Source: Hofstenia miamia
Lineage: Eukaryota; Xenacoelomorpha; Acoela; Hofsteniidae
Length of the DNA stretch: 64,000 nucleotides
Direction: 5' to 3'
NCBI GenBank assembly: GCA_900660155.1
Contig: CABFPE010000708.1
Span: 244,059-308,058, forward strand
Positions within the stretch are counted from its first letter, which is position 1. Each line of letters starts with the position of its first letter. The notes below the pieces were generated by a model. It made no database searches. It worked only from the letters and a program-made list of their open reading frames with translations, and had not been told where the DNA came from. The position numbers and the translations under genes were made by a program. Shown here in pieces: positions 1-13,270 of the stretch.

Positions 1-2265
1 CAGGAAAGTATGAACTTGAGTGTTTGCAGTCAATCATTAGGGAATATGAAGTCCTTAGTACCCAGCTCCAGTCCATTGTCACACAGAGAATCCGTGTTTT
101 GCTTGCAGCATCCAACTACGGCTGGAAAGCCACTCTCAGAAATACAGCTGATGGACAGCTCCTGTCAATTTTCATACCTCACCTTATCCCAGTACAATCT
201 GCCTACCAATACCTCTTTTAGCATGTATCGTTTGGAACCCATGCAACTCCACAGCAGCAGTATAAGCCAGCCAGAAGAAGAAGCAGATCACTCACAAATT
301 TTGGAAGTTAGTTCTCTACATTTGTCTCTCCCAAAGTCTCTTACAATCCCTACACTTTCTTCCTGTTGTTCACTGTTTTCCAGTAATTCTTTAGCATCAA
401 CTTCTATCTTTCCCTGTTCGCAGTTAGATACCACGCCTTGCTTAACACCAGATCCTATCCAAGCATTTACACCAGTACTCCGTGCATAACAATCATTCTC
501 CATGGACCCAGTATCTCAGTTGCAGATTCTAGATCTCTTTCAGTCTCTGCATTTACAGACTCTTGATGTATTGGGCTACCATTTCAGCTTACCGTACTCA
601 ACTGTTCCAAAGTTCTGGACGTTCAAATCAAAATGTCTCACTTACACATAGCTGATATTGACCAGCTTTTCATCGTGCAAATCGTAATATACATGTTGCG
701 CATCCCGAACACAACTGGTTAGACATACTTTCAGGCATCACTCTTTCTTCATTTCAACTTAATGCACTGGCGGATCAGGCAGCTGCCCCAGCACTAGCGG
801 ATCAGGCCGCTGCTCCACAGAAAGCACTGCCTTATCAGGCAGATGGTGAAGACAACCCATCGCTATTATATGGTCTTAAGCTTTTCTCCTCTCAAATGAC
901 AGAGTTTTTGCAGCCACCTCAGCAGCAGGGCGCACATCAGTTTCTTGGTGAGTCACAGAGTATAGTTGTAGAAGAACCTCTCCTTCCAAAACCTTAATAC
1001 ATTTTTCACTCATCTTCTGTTGACTGGGAAGGTCTACAACGCGAATTTCATGTCCCTAATCGTATTATGAAATGTTTTTCTTTTAGAATTTTTTTAAGTC
1101 AATTCAAAACTACAGTTTAAAAGCGGCTGATACTTCCAAAGTCAGAGCTTCATCGTTTACCTGCAGACTCTTTTCTCAAAGCACTACTCAAAGCACAGGT
1201 CATTTCGCCGGGTCCTCGAAGATCACCTTTCCAAGCTAGGACCTTCTTTGTACCAAAGAATGGTGGAAAAGTACGCCTGGTAGTAGATTACTCCACCGTT
1301 ATCTCATCCTATTCCATTTTACCTACCGCGTATAGCTAAAGTTATGAAATGAAGACCACCACCACTCTGCTTCATTATCTTACAATTCGATCTGCAATCT
1401 GCATTCTATCATATTCCAGTTGATCAAGTTCACAAGTACAGAACTACCTCTCTTGCTCACAATGGTCGTCGTTATCTCTTCAATCGTGCACCCATGGGCC
1501 TCTCGTACATCATTGCTCCTTGCCAATTCTTATCTAATACATTGTTATATCCCTTCAGGAAGTTTGGTTTCATATCCTGAGCACATATAGACAACATCAT
1601 GATCATACTACCTTACTCATGTATCTATATGGTTCAGAAATGACTGGATACACTTACTCAAATAAATATATCTATGGTTACTGTCAAGTCGTCTTACGAT
1701 CTTCATACACAACAATACCTAGGTTTCATTTTCAATATTCCCCAACAATTTATTGCAGCCACGCAGGATCGTTCACACATGGTCAGAATCATTGGTGAAC
1801 TTGACTTCTGCTCTTTTACACGGAAGCAAAGTCAATCTGCCTTAGGTCATTTATGCTTTCGTGGCCACTCATTGGCACTCAGCATTAATCAGATCTTCGA
1901 AATTAATTACAGCATGGGCTAATTCTTCAACCCACCTTCTGGTAACGTTTGGTATACGGATGCCTTTTTAGCTACATCTCTAACACCTTTTCCCACATTT
2001 TCCGGAAGGAACTCCAGGCATTCATTATAGCAGCGGATTCTGCAGTCGGTGGAGATACAATATAGTGGATTCATGGCCTCTAGCCTTGGCATTGAATTCC
2101 GGCAAATTAAAGGCTGGCCGCCACTTAGAAGCTGTTCTTGCCCCTTACTTGTTTCTACTAAAGAACTCTTGGTACTTTATATTGCCTCATTGTATAATCT
2201 AGCGGATGGACATTCACGAACTCCTACGCAGGCACATCCTCCTCTAATTTTTCCCTTATAATTTA
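1..2265 (+). mobile_element. Decayed reverse-transcriptase/RNase H retroelement, 5' end outside the window
   Basis: Several + frames, broken by stops and frameshifts, carry retroelement pieces in order. At about 10-489 there is an open Ser/Pro-rich stretch without a recognisable domain. Around 764-840 there is a short Ala-rich repeat. From about 1215 to 1340 the frame reads TFFVPKNGGKVRLVVDYS, a typical reverse-transcriptase block. From 1388 to about 1610 it reads FDLQSAFYHIPVDQ, then RAPMGLS, then HIDNIMI, where the usual YxDD box is degraded. From 1695 YLGFIF marks the end of the polymerase. From 1950 to 2235 VWYTDA and NLADGHSR resemble RNase H. Stops inside the polymerase (for example at about 1338 and 1579) show it is dead. 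It could be DIRS-like, a divergent LTR element or an old pararetroviral relative; I cannot decide. No terminal repeats are visible. Confidence 0.7.
764..846 (+). repeat. 27-bp tandem repeat coding ALADQAAAP
   Basis: Two adjacent 27-bp units at 764-790 and 791-817 encode ALADQAAAP twice. A third degraded unit at about 824-846 reads ALPYQAD. The differences are mostly at third codon positions, which suggests the repeat was translated for some time before the element decayed. Confidence 0.75.
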
Positions 2266-2369
2266 GTATAATTGCAAATTCTGTAGATTAATTTTTTCTT
2301 TTGTACAATTTTACCAATTTTATTTATACTGCAGGTGCTACGCCTATATTTTTGTTTCTGTATATTCTG

Positions 2370-2371
<2 letters not shown>

Positions 2372-2406
<35 letters not shown>
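2372..2406. repeat. (AT)n microsatellite
   Basis: About 35 bp of nearly uninterrupted AT dinucleotides. Confidence 0.95.
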
Positions 2407-2410
<4 letters not shown>

Positions 2411-3163
2411 GTTTTTGAATTTTTTTAATTCTTATTTGTGTTAATGCCTTTAAACCTCAGCTCTTATAAAACCCTCGAAAAATTGATTTTAATCACAACT
2501 AAAGAAAAAAAGTTTGGCGTCATATGTACGCGTTGCTAAATATATTCGTCAATTGTATGGTCGTAATATATTAATATATACTCAAAGTTATTTATGGTTT
2601 TAGTTTGTTTTAACCAAATGGCTATCTTAGTTTCATTTGATTATAATTTCTTATTTAATGAACAGTGTTTCGACATAAAAGAGTAATTAGTTTTGATTTA
2701 AAAATGCATTAGCTTGTCTCTTTTTTAGTAAGTTCTCTCATTTTAGACGATATCAAATTCAAAGTTTTCTGACTGAGATCTTTATCTGTGTGACTTAATT
2801 CAACATGTTCTTTAATACAAATGCAAAATAATGCAGAAAAACGGTTAAGCGAGTGTTACAACGTAAGATTGCACAAAGTTACGTGATATGCTAGAAACTT
2901 TATAAAAGAATCACTAAACATTTGCTAAAGTATCATAAGAATATTCCTTTTCAATTCAGAGCTTATATCTTAGATTGTTACTCTACTTGTAATGGAAAGA
3001 ATATGTTACTGAAGTTTTTATCCTAATACATTCGCTGAATATAATATTTCATTATACATAAATACCGAATCTACGTGTTGATAATGCAAAAATGCCGAAT
3101 ATGCATGTTACTTATGAAAATGTACAAATGCCCACTTATATTTTCTACAAATGCTGAATATAA

Positions 3164-3196
3164 ATATATATATATATATATGCGTGTGTGTGTGTT
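3164..3196. repeat. Compound (TA)n(GT)n microsatellite
   Basis: A TA tract passes directly into a GT tract (TGCGTGTGTGTGTGTTG). Confidence 0.9.
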
Positions 3197-6100
3197 GGCA
3201 CTCAATACAATACAATAGAATTTTAAGCTTGTGGTGGTGCACACCGTCTGAAAATTTTCAATTTTTCGTTTACTGGATGAAATCAAGTCATTATTTTATG
3301 TTTATAATTTGTGCCATATTTCTAAAGAACTAAAATTCCATTAGTTATTTAATAAGAATGCAAACATACATCCTTAGAAAAATAGCTGATATAAAATATT
3401 TTTTTTGAATTTGAGTCGCAATTATTTAACAGAAGAATTTTAGGAATAAATTATAAATTTTTTAATGTACTTTCTTGTGAACAGAAGGCAAAGCGTGAGA
3501 CTAAATATATGTTATTCAAAATTTAATAAAAGGAACATTGGAAGGCCCCAAGGAACCGTGCATGCCTCATCATATGTTCTCTATGCATAAATGATATGAT
3601 TCATGCCATGTACGTCAGTGATCTCAAATCCCTTTGGAACAGTTCAAAATCAATATTCTCAATATTCGTCAATCCAGTTATTTGTTTGTTTGTCGATTTC
3701 TTTACATTGGATATATAAGTTTGGGTAAATTTTAAACTGTTTGGCTAATTCAAAAAAACGGTCTTTTTTAAGTGTTTTCTAAGGCTTCAGAAAACAATCG
3801 GGTCACGTTCGGGGCCAATTTCGAAAAAGTTTGAGCTTTGGGTCGTGTTCAGGTTATAGTAAAAAAATCAGGTCGGGTCGGGCCCAGTAAGACCGTGGTT
3901 GTTAAGGGCCAGGTTTCGAGTCCAAAAGGCAGACTTGATGCGAACTCTGATGTACATACCTAGCAAAGTCCGGTTTTCGCAACAAAGTCTCTTCAAAATG
4001 AACTTTATAAATTAACATTCTGCTTCAAAGATATCAAACTGAAAATTACGACTGAGAAAACTCAAATTAGAATTATTGCATCTAACAAATGAAAGTGTTG
4101 GATACCATGGAGTGGAACTCGATAGTAAGTAAAAAATTGCACTATTTTCTCTAAAAAATAAAAAATTACCTCCTAGCATAAAACAAATAGATAACATTCG
4201 AAACATAAGCATATTACATCATTCGGTATGATTCGTACCCAAGTCCCAACTGATATACTCTATTTTTCAAAGTAAATAATTGCAGTTTTCTTCTTCAAAA
4301 TTTGTGCACTTTGCTTGGTCATGAGATAGTTGGTATTTAGAGTTAACAATTAATATTGAAGCTACGCTGTTCTTCATTATATATACATATTTATATGCGC
4401 GTTTTAATTAAATAATGCAACTATGGTAAAAATTAGTAAAAAGTAGAATTTATGCCTGGTAACAGGGCCATTGAAAATTCTGTTACCATGAAATTCCGTA
4501 ACCATGTAGGACGAATTTAGTTTCTTAATTCTTAATTTAATTATTATTTCAACTATGTCAATATTTGGTGGCAAAATAGTGTACTAACTTTAACTGAATA
4601 TAACATTTATCATAAACGTATTTTATAGAGGAGCAGTATGTTATGATGTAAAAGTGATTTTAACTTTTTGAAATTTCATTACTAGTTTTGTGTTCATAGA
4701 TCAAAGAAAAATGAATTTTTAAAAACAAATTTTGTCTCATTGATGAACCTCCTAAGGATTCACACTTCACACATGACACATTTCAATAAAAAATAAATCA
4801 TTATTGAATGAGTAGCATCCATTTTAAGAATGAAAATGAAATTCCGTTACTGCTTGACCAGCCCTAATATTAAAAGAACACACTTATCAAAATACATAAT
4901 GGTGCAAAGAGTAGTCTCAGCTGTATCTCAAATCATGAAGATATATTACGTGACTGTTACAACAGATTATCTTCAAGTAGACTCATTGCGCATCAAACAT
5001 TTAGACGTTTGCACAAATGCATAAATGATGGTGATTCTCAAATCTTTCTGAAATAGTAATATAAGTGAACACAGTATAAAGTTAAAATTGTTTACCTTAA
5101 GTAAGCATAGAGACTCATTTTGTCACTAGCTAAAGCCAATGTAATAGACTAGCGTTTGAAATCAAACAACAAAAAATAAAATCGATTGTAGTAATTTTTA
5201 ATACAAAAACAAATTCTCCAAATTGATCACAGTAAATATGGAATCTTTGATTATTGTGTGTATTTCTGAAATCGACTATTTTAAAAGCACTATTGTAAAA
5301 AATGGTTTTTAAATTTTGGAAATTGAGCAAGCATCCATGGTATCGGAAAAAGATAGGAACAAATGGTGTCAAATGAAAAAAATCTCACTTTTTAATGAAA
5401 GTGGGCCATTCAAACATTGTAATTGCAAAATATATCTTTATTAAACATATACTTTGAAGACAATTACTTGGAACGTGAAAATTGACACTTTCATGATTTT
5501 TCTAGATTAGTGTATTTTGTGGAATCCTGTTTCATTCCTTAGCCATGGCAATCTCAAGTTCCCACAAATTAGTTGGGCTGAATGGGTTTCTGTTGAACAG
5601 ACAGCTTACATTCACCTCAAAGACGCTCAATGGAGTTCAAATTCGGGCTCAACAGGGGCATTTAACAATGGTGTATTAGTTAATGTATTTGTTCTTTGAT
5701 ATTGTATTTTATTACAGCAATAAATTTGACTTGGATTCGTCTGCTAGTTGCTAGATTTGAGAAATTTGAATAAGTCATTCCTGTATTTAGTCTCCTCTCA
5801 ATTAATTTAAAAATTTTATCCGCAAATCAAATTCTGCATAATATTTATTATCAGTTCAAATATTGCTAAACCTGTAAAATATAACTTGTTTGATTTTGCG
5901 TAATCATGTATGTTCTATGCAAAGCAACATGGATGAATATGGAAGTGAAATAAGAAGTATATGCAAAAAAATGAATGTAACTTTCACAAATCATGGGCGG
6001 TTTATGTCATTCATATTTTATTCAAATAGAGCGAACACTGCAATTAAAAATAAATGACCAAAAGTCAAAATGAAATTATTGATTTATCATTAGTCACATT

Positions 6101-8517
6101 TCAAAAAAATTCAAGCTACATATATATATAAATATATGTAAAAACAATATGTAATTTTGCCTCAAAGACCAAAGATCGGTGCTGCAAATATTTGGTCATC
6201 AATTTAATATGGAGATCATGGAATATTTATGCATGACGTTTTCTGAAACTTCAGTTAACTAATACTATAATCTATTAATTGCATTTTTTATTCAACAATT
6301 TTAACAAGAATATAATTTTGATTCTTAGTAGTCAAATCAATGTCTTTTATATACACATGTTTAGATAAATCATTTTTCTTCTGAAGCCCCACTTCATTGT
6401 AAGCATTTTGGATGCAGCAACATAGTACTAGCAGAAACCTACAATTCTTTATATTCAAATGCGTTACAAATATGTATATAACCAGAAATATATGCATGCC
6501 AATATGCATTGTGAAGAAGTATTCATTATTGTCTTAAAGTTGTTGGCATTGGCATTCTATAATATTAAGCCCACTCACTTCATCTTAAAAAGTAATTCCT
6601 GAATTTAACCTTTTCGAAATTGTCAAAATTAATCAATAACTGCAATTTTCAATTACCAAATTATGAAAAAATAGTATTTCAATATTTAGAAATACTCTTT
6701 TCACAAACAATCTAAGTTATTTGTAGGATCTATTGGGCACATTTTAAGCAAGAAACTTCTTTTTTTGAAATTTTTAAGAACATATTGATAAAACTTCCTC
6801 AACAGTGACTTAATGCAAGTTTTGAAAATAGGCTTTTTCATAACATTGCAATGAATTAGTTTTGAAAAAAAATTTGATCTCATTTGCTAGACAATTGAAA
6901 CTAAACATTGATTCCTACAAATCTGTTCTTCAATAAATGAACATTGAATATTAGGAATACTCTTCTCTTTAAATAGAATTCTTATTTTTTTGCAATTCCA
7001 TAAACTAGATTTTCATAGCAATTGAATAACATTTATAATAGTTAATGATATTGAAAACTTTGACTTTTTTATTGGACGAATGTTTCTGATAAAAAGTGCT
7101 TTGAAGGAATAAAATTAGTCATAAATTGCTTCACAAAAGTATTTTAAAGCATAAATATCAAGTGCAATAAGTGTAAGAATAAAGAAGCTATTAAGCACAG
7201 TGATGTCTAAAGAAGTAGCAATTCAAAACAGCAATTAGTAAAATGTTAAATCTCTTACATACCCTTTGCAACTTCTGAAAGTCAAAAGCTTATTAAACTT
7301 TTGCACATCTTTATAATTTATTTTTTTAAGTAAGGAAGCTTCAAGAAAGTTTAAATGTGTTCAGCATTTGCACAAAATTGCAGTTGTTCATGAATTGATA
7401 TTTCAAATGTATAATAACACCTATTTAAAAAAATATAGTCTCAGAAGGTCTCTAATTTTATTGGAATGAACAAACCTTATTTAAACATTTATGTTAGTAT
7501 CATAAATATTGAGAAGTATGCATTTCACTTAGGTATAATTATAAAATACAAGAATTTCCCGCTAAATTTTAAGTTTTACATGTTCACATCTTTATTACAG
7601 ACAATTCCTAAATAAATTTTAATTGCATTAAGATTACATTAAATGAATCTCACTTGAAAAATTCATTTCACCTAGAAATATATTAATAATGCATATCAGT
7701 ATATGGACGGTCATACACGTTACATGAACATGCATTTACTTGAATTCAATTGATTTAAGCTTCATAACATGAGAAGGCTTGTTTGTTAGATTAAGCATAC
7801 GTTGTTTATTAATAAAAATATATAACATACAAATTAATTTACAAGTTGAGTTTTTCCAATGTATATTGTTGTGTGCTTCTGTTTCTTTATGTGAGTATTT
7901 CAGTTGTTTCATGACTACCTCTATCTCAGTGACACCGTTTCATTGCATAGTAGGAATCTATTATCATGGAGGTATGTTACACACTATCGCGAATATAAGT
8001 ATCATGTGCTCATTTGGCCTAATTGTGAGCATTATCTTTGTGTCAACTTTCGATTCTTGGAAAAAATATTGTATTCCTTTTTGAGATTTTTGTTTTAGTA
8101 GTACCCTGTCATCTGTGACAGTTCTGTTATATTTGCACTAATCATCTTTATAATTTCTACACTCTTTTTTAATATCATAGAACTTCTTCTCCATAGGTCT
8201 ACCTAGACCACAAGGTTACAAATGAGAGAATTATGAGAGCTTTCATTGTTTTCTTGTTAATTTCTTTTGTTACTTTGGTAATTTGTGTATGCACTTCTTA
8301 ACATTTCATATAGAGATCCAGTGGTGTCACATCTCTTTCTATAAATATTATCTCTCTTGTCTTTTTTTATCATAATTACTGTTGTAATTTTGTAATCTTG
8401 TTAGCTATTGATTGCATGGCTTTCTCTTTATTGTTTACATTTGATTTATAGTCAGGAATATATCCCTTAGCGGATTAGCCACAAGCTTTTTTGTTTATTA
8501 TCAATTTTGCCAGGATT

Positions 8518-8521
<4 letters not shown>

Positions 8522-8554
<33 letters not shown>
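8522..8554. repeat. (AT)n microsatellite
   Basis: About 33 bp of pure AT dinucleotides. Confidence 0.95.
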
Positions 8555-8556
<2 letters not shown>

Positions 8557-8901
8557 AGCAGCTAACTGATTGGGTTGATATATCTTAATATTTACAATTG
8601 ACACTAATGTCTAATAAGTTGTAACAGGCTAAATGGTCTTACTTTGGGCAGCCAAGCAGTTTGATATTTTTTCAAATAGATTCAAAAGAATAAAATAGCT
8701 CTGGAAGATAACATTTAATTTTGGCTTTACATGAGAAAAGTTTTACAGTAGTAATATTCTCTAAAATGAATGCAATTATAGTTTATTTATATTAAATCAT
8801 ATATCCACTAGTGGTACTTTAATCTACAAAGTACTTTGTCCAGAATTTTGAAAAGTTTTATCAAAGCCTGTTAAGAAATATCAAAAACGTTTAATATGGA
8901 C

Positions 8902-9308
8902 CAGAGTTATAAATGGGTCTGGATTATGTGACCCACATCCATCTGAACCAAAAGCTACTAAACCTATGTCCCATCACCCATGAATTTCCTGACCCCACAA
9001 CACTATTTTAGAAATAATACCTTAAAAAATCAAAAAAATCACAATGCTTATTAATCCAGGATACTAGTGAACATAATCCAAAAACAAATAGTGAATGTGT
9101 TGCTAAAATCAACTGAGTCAGGATTTAGTAGTGAATGATCAACAGTAATAATTCTTCTTGCAGTGGAATGATATTGAATTTGCAATAATTTATTAGAGAT
9201 TGGACCCACAATTTTTCACCAAATGACTCATGACCCACTTTGCCCACAATTTTCAAGTGACTTATCTGACCTACAGACACACCTGACCCATATCCACTTA
9301 CAGCTCTG
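8902..9308. mobile_element. Candidate hAT-like non-autonomous element
   Basis: The left end begins CAGAGTTATAAATGGGTCTGG. The reverse complement of the right end begins CAGAGCTGTAAGTGGATATGG, so the termini form an imperfect inverted repeat of about 25 bp starting with CAG, as hAT elements do. The interior is rich in GACCCA/TGGGTC words and has no transposase. The 8 bp on either side (ATATGGAC and TTGTTGAC) match at only 5 positions, so the target duplication is weak or eroded. Confidence 0.55.
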
Positions 9309-11639
9309 TTGTTGACAAGTTGACTTCACTGAACATTCTTCCTTCTGAAACTAGATTTAGGATCATGCAGTGTCTTTCAATACATGTACAATATCTTTAC
9401 TTTTGATGTTACTATGCTAAGAAGGCATCTAATTTTTTTGCATTTACTACATGTAGACTGCAACATAGCAAATGTAAATTGTGAGAAGATTAGCAAGAAT
9501 ATAGGGACACAAGCACTATTAACTTTATCTAACTCAATGTATTTTTCCACTTATTTTCTTTGAGGGTGAATATTTCTTTCAATTGATTGCTTAACAGGGG
9601 CATTCTCAGAACATCATTCAATTGTTATCTAAAATCACAATAACTACCTCAGTAGAGAGTACAGAGACAGAAACTGTAGAGAACTTTATAGTGGGTACCA
9701 CCCAAATCAATTAATGTATTGATGATTCTATCTTGTGGGAGACCCTGCAAGAAATTTGTAATTAAGCTACCAACAAAAATAAGATGCATTCTATATTAGA
9801 GAGAAAGACAATTGCATTATTATTGAACATTACAAATGTGAAAAGATGCTACTGATCAAATTAATAAATAAGAATTTTCTGAACATATTCAAAGATCTGT
9901 ACTATATTGTAAGATACCTTTTTCACACACAGACACAAGATGCAGATTGTCACTACCATTTATACAGAACATACTCTTTTTTCCCATAACAATTTCGTCA
10001 TCCTTCTTACAAGCATTCTGTGTCACTTATTAATGTAATGTAGAATCAGGCCAATCCACTATTAGAGTATTGTTTGTAGAAAAACTATTACTTTTCTCAG
10101 ATAAGATAGTAAGCAGAGTTGGCCCTTTTCTAATTCTCTTCTTTACAATAAGTGTTCGGTTTATTAACTTAATTCAATCTGTGTGAGCCTTGCTAACTAC
10201 GTAACTTAATCCACTTATTTAGGTAAAGCAGAGAGGATGAAAGACAGGATCAACACTCAAAGGTCAACATGCATGTCCACGAACTCACACACCAGCTGCA
10301 TCTACATATGGAGCTGCCATTGTAACGTAGAAACCATCGAAGGAATTGGTATGTGAATAGCAAACTCAGTGTGATGGGATTTGCAACTACTTAAGAATTT
10401 AGTGCATTGATTGTTTTTGTTATTATGAATTTGTATAAGAAACGAATTAATGCAACTGGGATGCTTGAGTAGCTTATTATTGAGCCTTACATGTAATACC
10501 CCTACACATATAGAAATAAATAATAGCCCTCAATACATGTAAACAATCAATGCCACCTGCAGAAAGATATAGATGTGAGTCGGCCAAAGGTCTACCGTAA
10601 GAAACAATGAGCAACTTGTTGTGACTATTAAACAATCTATAAGTAATAGAATATAAAGATATGATCTAAATAACCATCTAAATATAGGTAACATTAAATC
10701 ACCAATCATAATATAACATAATAAATAACTGAAGTTCATTGATAGGGAAGTTAGCATGTAAAACATAATAGTTGCAATCACAATAACAGGCAAGCAATGA
10801 TGAGTAGGAAAGCAATAATGGTAAAAAAACTCCTACACCTATCTGTAACCTAAGAGCACACAAGGTAACTACAGCTGTCGCCCTCCCTGCTGTGGAATAG
10901 CTATTAGGAGGCTGCTCCAGCATACCTTTAACTGGATGTGGGAACCACCATACAATTACCCTAGCTTGTAAACGTTTAGCTTTCCATTAGAATATAAAAT
11001 AACCTGACAAGAGAAAAGTAAATCCAACATAAATTTGTTCATCAATAATTACATCACTTCAAGCATATTTATAGCACTTTGTAATAAACAACTAAATACT
11101 CGACTAGTACCTGTTAATCATTTCTTGTTTACAGTTTTCCCTTGTTTAATATTTCTGCTACAATTACGCAACGTCAGCATTAATTTGACTATGCTGTTTG
11201 ACCATCTATCATTTTGTCAAATACTGTTGAGCATAATTTAAATCTAATTGCACAAACGTTTTACAAAATGAAATAATCAATCCTATCATGTGTTTACATT
11301 TTAATCATTATAATCATTATAAATATTTTTAGTCTTTGTTTCATTCATCCTTTCTCTCATCTTGACCACACATGATAGTTTTGATGGATTATGTCACACT
11401 CCCACAGTATGGAAAACCAGTCGTTGATCAATTAAGGATAGCCACAAGTCACATATCCATGTAGATGTCTGCTGAGTCACCTTATTTACATATCATATGA
11501 CTTCTTTAATCTTCTATAGTATTTCATATAACCAAATTTTGTAAATGAAATACGCATCCTTTTCAGAGATATAATGATATTGCTATTTTATCAAGTTCTG
11601 AGAAACAATGGGTACTTCATAGATCTCAATGATCTTTCA
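9309..11639. other. AT-rich gene-free stretch
   Basis: No domain, splice-linked exon or RNA gene is recognised. Frames of 60-90 codons on the minus strand around 10530-10923 are hydrophobic translations of AT-rich DNA and lack any family signature. Confidence 0.5.
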
Positions 11640-12016
11640 TGCGCAACCCAGCACTCTGGCGAAAACCAAATAGTGCCTTAGCCTCTGACTGATTGAGAGT
11701 TCTTTGCTGCCTCCTCGCGGCGATATCCGGATAGTCAATCCTAGTACACACCCTGTGTGGGTTCTATGGTTGATGAACGAAATGCCTAGAACTCCCCCTT
11801 CTGCGGAGCGGCGAACCCTTAAGGGGAAATGTAGCTAAAAGGAATGAGTACGAAAGCGAATTCCTCAGGATGTTTTCTGGTTCATTTTTTCCTAGCCTCA
11901 CCATGGTAATAATCTCTACCCTTTGCATTACATCATAATATCAGTATTGTGAGCTCCACAGTTCTCCCCACACAATGTCATTAATTCCTGAAAACAGTAT
12001 TACTGTTTGTGTGGAT
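11640..12016. repeat. GC-richer repeat-like flank left of the gap
   Basis: Base composition shifts sharply from the AT-rich surroundings at about 11640-11860 (CTCCTCGCGGCGATATCCGG and similar). With the matching shift on the far side of the gap, this suggests one dispersed repeat that the assembler could not close. Close to the gap, AAACAGTA at 11994-12001 and TACTGTTT at 12003-12010 form a perfect 8-bp inverted repeat. The family is not recognised. Confidence 0.45.
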
Positions 12017-13016
12017 NNNNNNNNNNNNNNNNNNNNNNNNNNNNNNNNNNNNNNNNNNNNNNNNNNNNNNNNNNNNNNNNNNNNNNNNNNNNNNNNNNNN
12101 NNNNNNNNNNNNNNNNNNNNNNNNNNNNNNNNNNNNNNNNNNNNNNNNNNNNNNNNNNNNNNNNNNNNNNNNNNNNNNNNNNNNNNNNNNNNNNNNNNNN
12201 NNNNNNNNNNNNNNNNNNNNNNNNNNNNNNNNNNNNNNNNNNNNNNNNNNNNNNNNNNNNNNNNNNNNNNNNNNNNNNNNNNNNNNNNNNNNNNNNNNNN
12301 NNNNNNNNNNNNNNNNNNNNNNNNNNNNNNNNNNNNNNNNNNNNNNNNNNNNNNNNNNNNNNNNNNNNNNNNNNNNNNNNNNNNNNNNNNNNNNNNNNNN
12401 NNNNNNNNNNNNNNNNNNNNNNNNNNNNNNNNNNNNNNNNNNNNNNNNNNNNNNNNNNNNNNNNNNNNNNNNNNNNNNNNNNNNNNNNNNNNNNNNNNNN
12501 NNNNNNNNNNNNNNNNNNNNNNNNNNNNNNNNNNNNNNNNNNNNNNNNNNNNNNNNNNNNNNNNNNNNNNNNNNNNNNNNNNNNNNNNNNNNNNNNNNNN
12601 NNNNNNNNNNNNNNNNNNNNNNNNNNNNNNNNNNNNNNNNNNNNNNNNNNNNNNNNNNNNNNNNNNNNNNNNNNNNNNNNNNNNNNNNNNNNNNNNNNNN
12701 NNNNNNNNNNNNNNNNNNNNNNNNNNNNNNNNNNNNNNNNNNNNNNNNNNNNNNNNNNNNNNNNNNNNNNNNNNNNNNNNNNNNNNNNNNNNNNNNNNNN
12801 NNNNNNNNNNNNNNNNNNNNNNNNNNNNNNNNNNNNNNNNNNNNNNNNNNNNNNNNNNNNNNNNNNNNNNNNNNNNNNNNNNNNNNNNNNNNNNNNNNNN
12901 NNNNNNNNNNNNNNNNNNNNNNNNNNNNNNNNNNNNNNNNNNNNNNNNNNNNNNNNNNNNNNNNNNNNNNNNNNNNNNNNNNNNNNNNNNNNNNNNNNNN
13001 NNNNNNNNNNNNNNNN
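12017..13016. other. Assembly gap, exactly 1000 N
   Basis: Exactly 1000 undetermined bases, a round number that suggests a placeholder or estimated size. Any open frame crossing it is meaningless inside the gap. Confidence 0.99.
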
Positions 13017-13270
13017 AAGCAAAGGTTGGTACTTACGGCATATTAAGACCTGTCACCCCAACCTTTGCAATCGAGCATTGATAGGCAACGAAGGAAGACA
13101 CCAGGCTTCTGCCACCAATCCGGAGGCGTTGGAGGGGCTGGTTGCAGTCCTGCAGGAGTCTAAACTATAAAGCTCTTTGTTACTCGATTCCTAGGGCTTC
13201 AGGACCAGAACTGGTCGGTACCATCCAGTTCTAAAGTTAGGACTGCCTTTGGGAGCCCCCAAAACTCATA
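13017..13270 (+). other. GC-richer repeat flank with an open frame leaving the gap
   Basis: One + frame is open from the gap edge to a stop at 13168-13170. Its start reads SKGWYLRHIKTCHPNL, which resembles the second half of a C2H2 zinc finger (an aromatic residue, then Leu, His and a second His or Cys), followed by about 35 residues with EALEGLVAVLQESKL near the end. CAAAGGTTGG and CCAACCTTTG at about 13020-13068 form an inverted repeat. Retroelement proteins often carry such fingers, so the tail of a LINE-like or other mobile-element protein is plausible. A host gene cannot be excluded. The family is not identified. Confidence 0.4.

Larger units (their letters stand above)
2266..8901. other. 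AT-rich gene-free stretch
   Basis: Only short random-looking frames (under about 100 codons) are present, with no domain signature, in very AT-rich DNA. It holds two dinucleotide tracts, listed separately, and a patch at about 3785-3925 with GGTCGGGTCGGGCC-type sequence that may be the end of a degraded transposon. I see no gene. Confidence 0.6.

Noticed and set aside
7779-8098. Two overlapping + frames with membrane-like composition
   Set aside because: Overlapping frames in AT-rich DNA with no conserved words.
10530-10923. Two hydrophobic minus-strand frames suggesting a membrane protein
   Set aside because: Typical of translated AT-rich DNA, overlapping in different frames, with no signature or splice continuation.
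12000-13170. Open frames of 340-390 codons across the 1000-N gap
   Set aside because: They consist almost wholly of undetermined bases; only the part from 13017 onward is real sequence.
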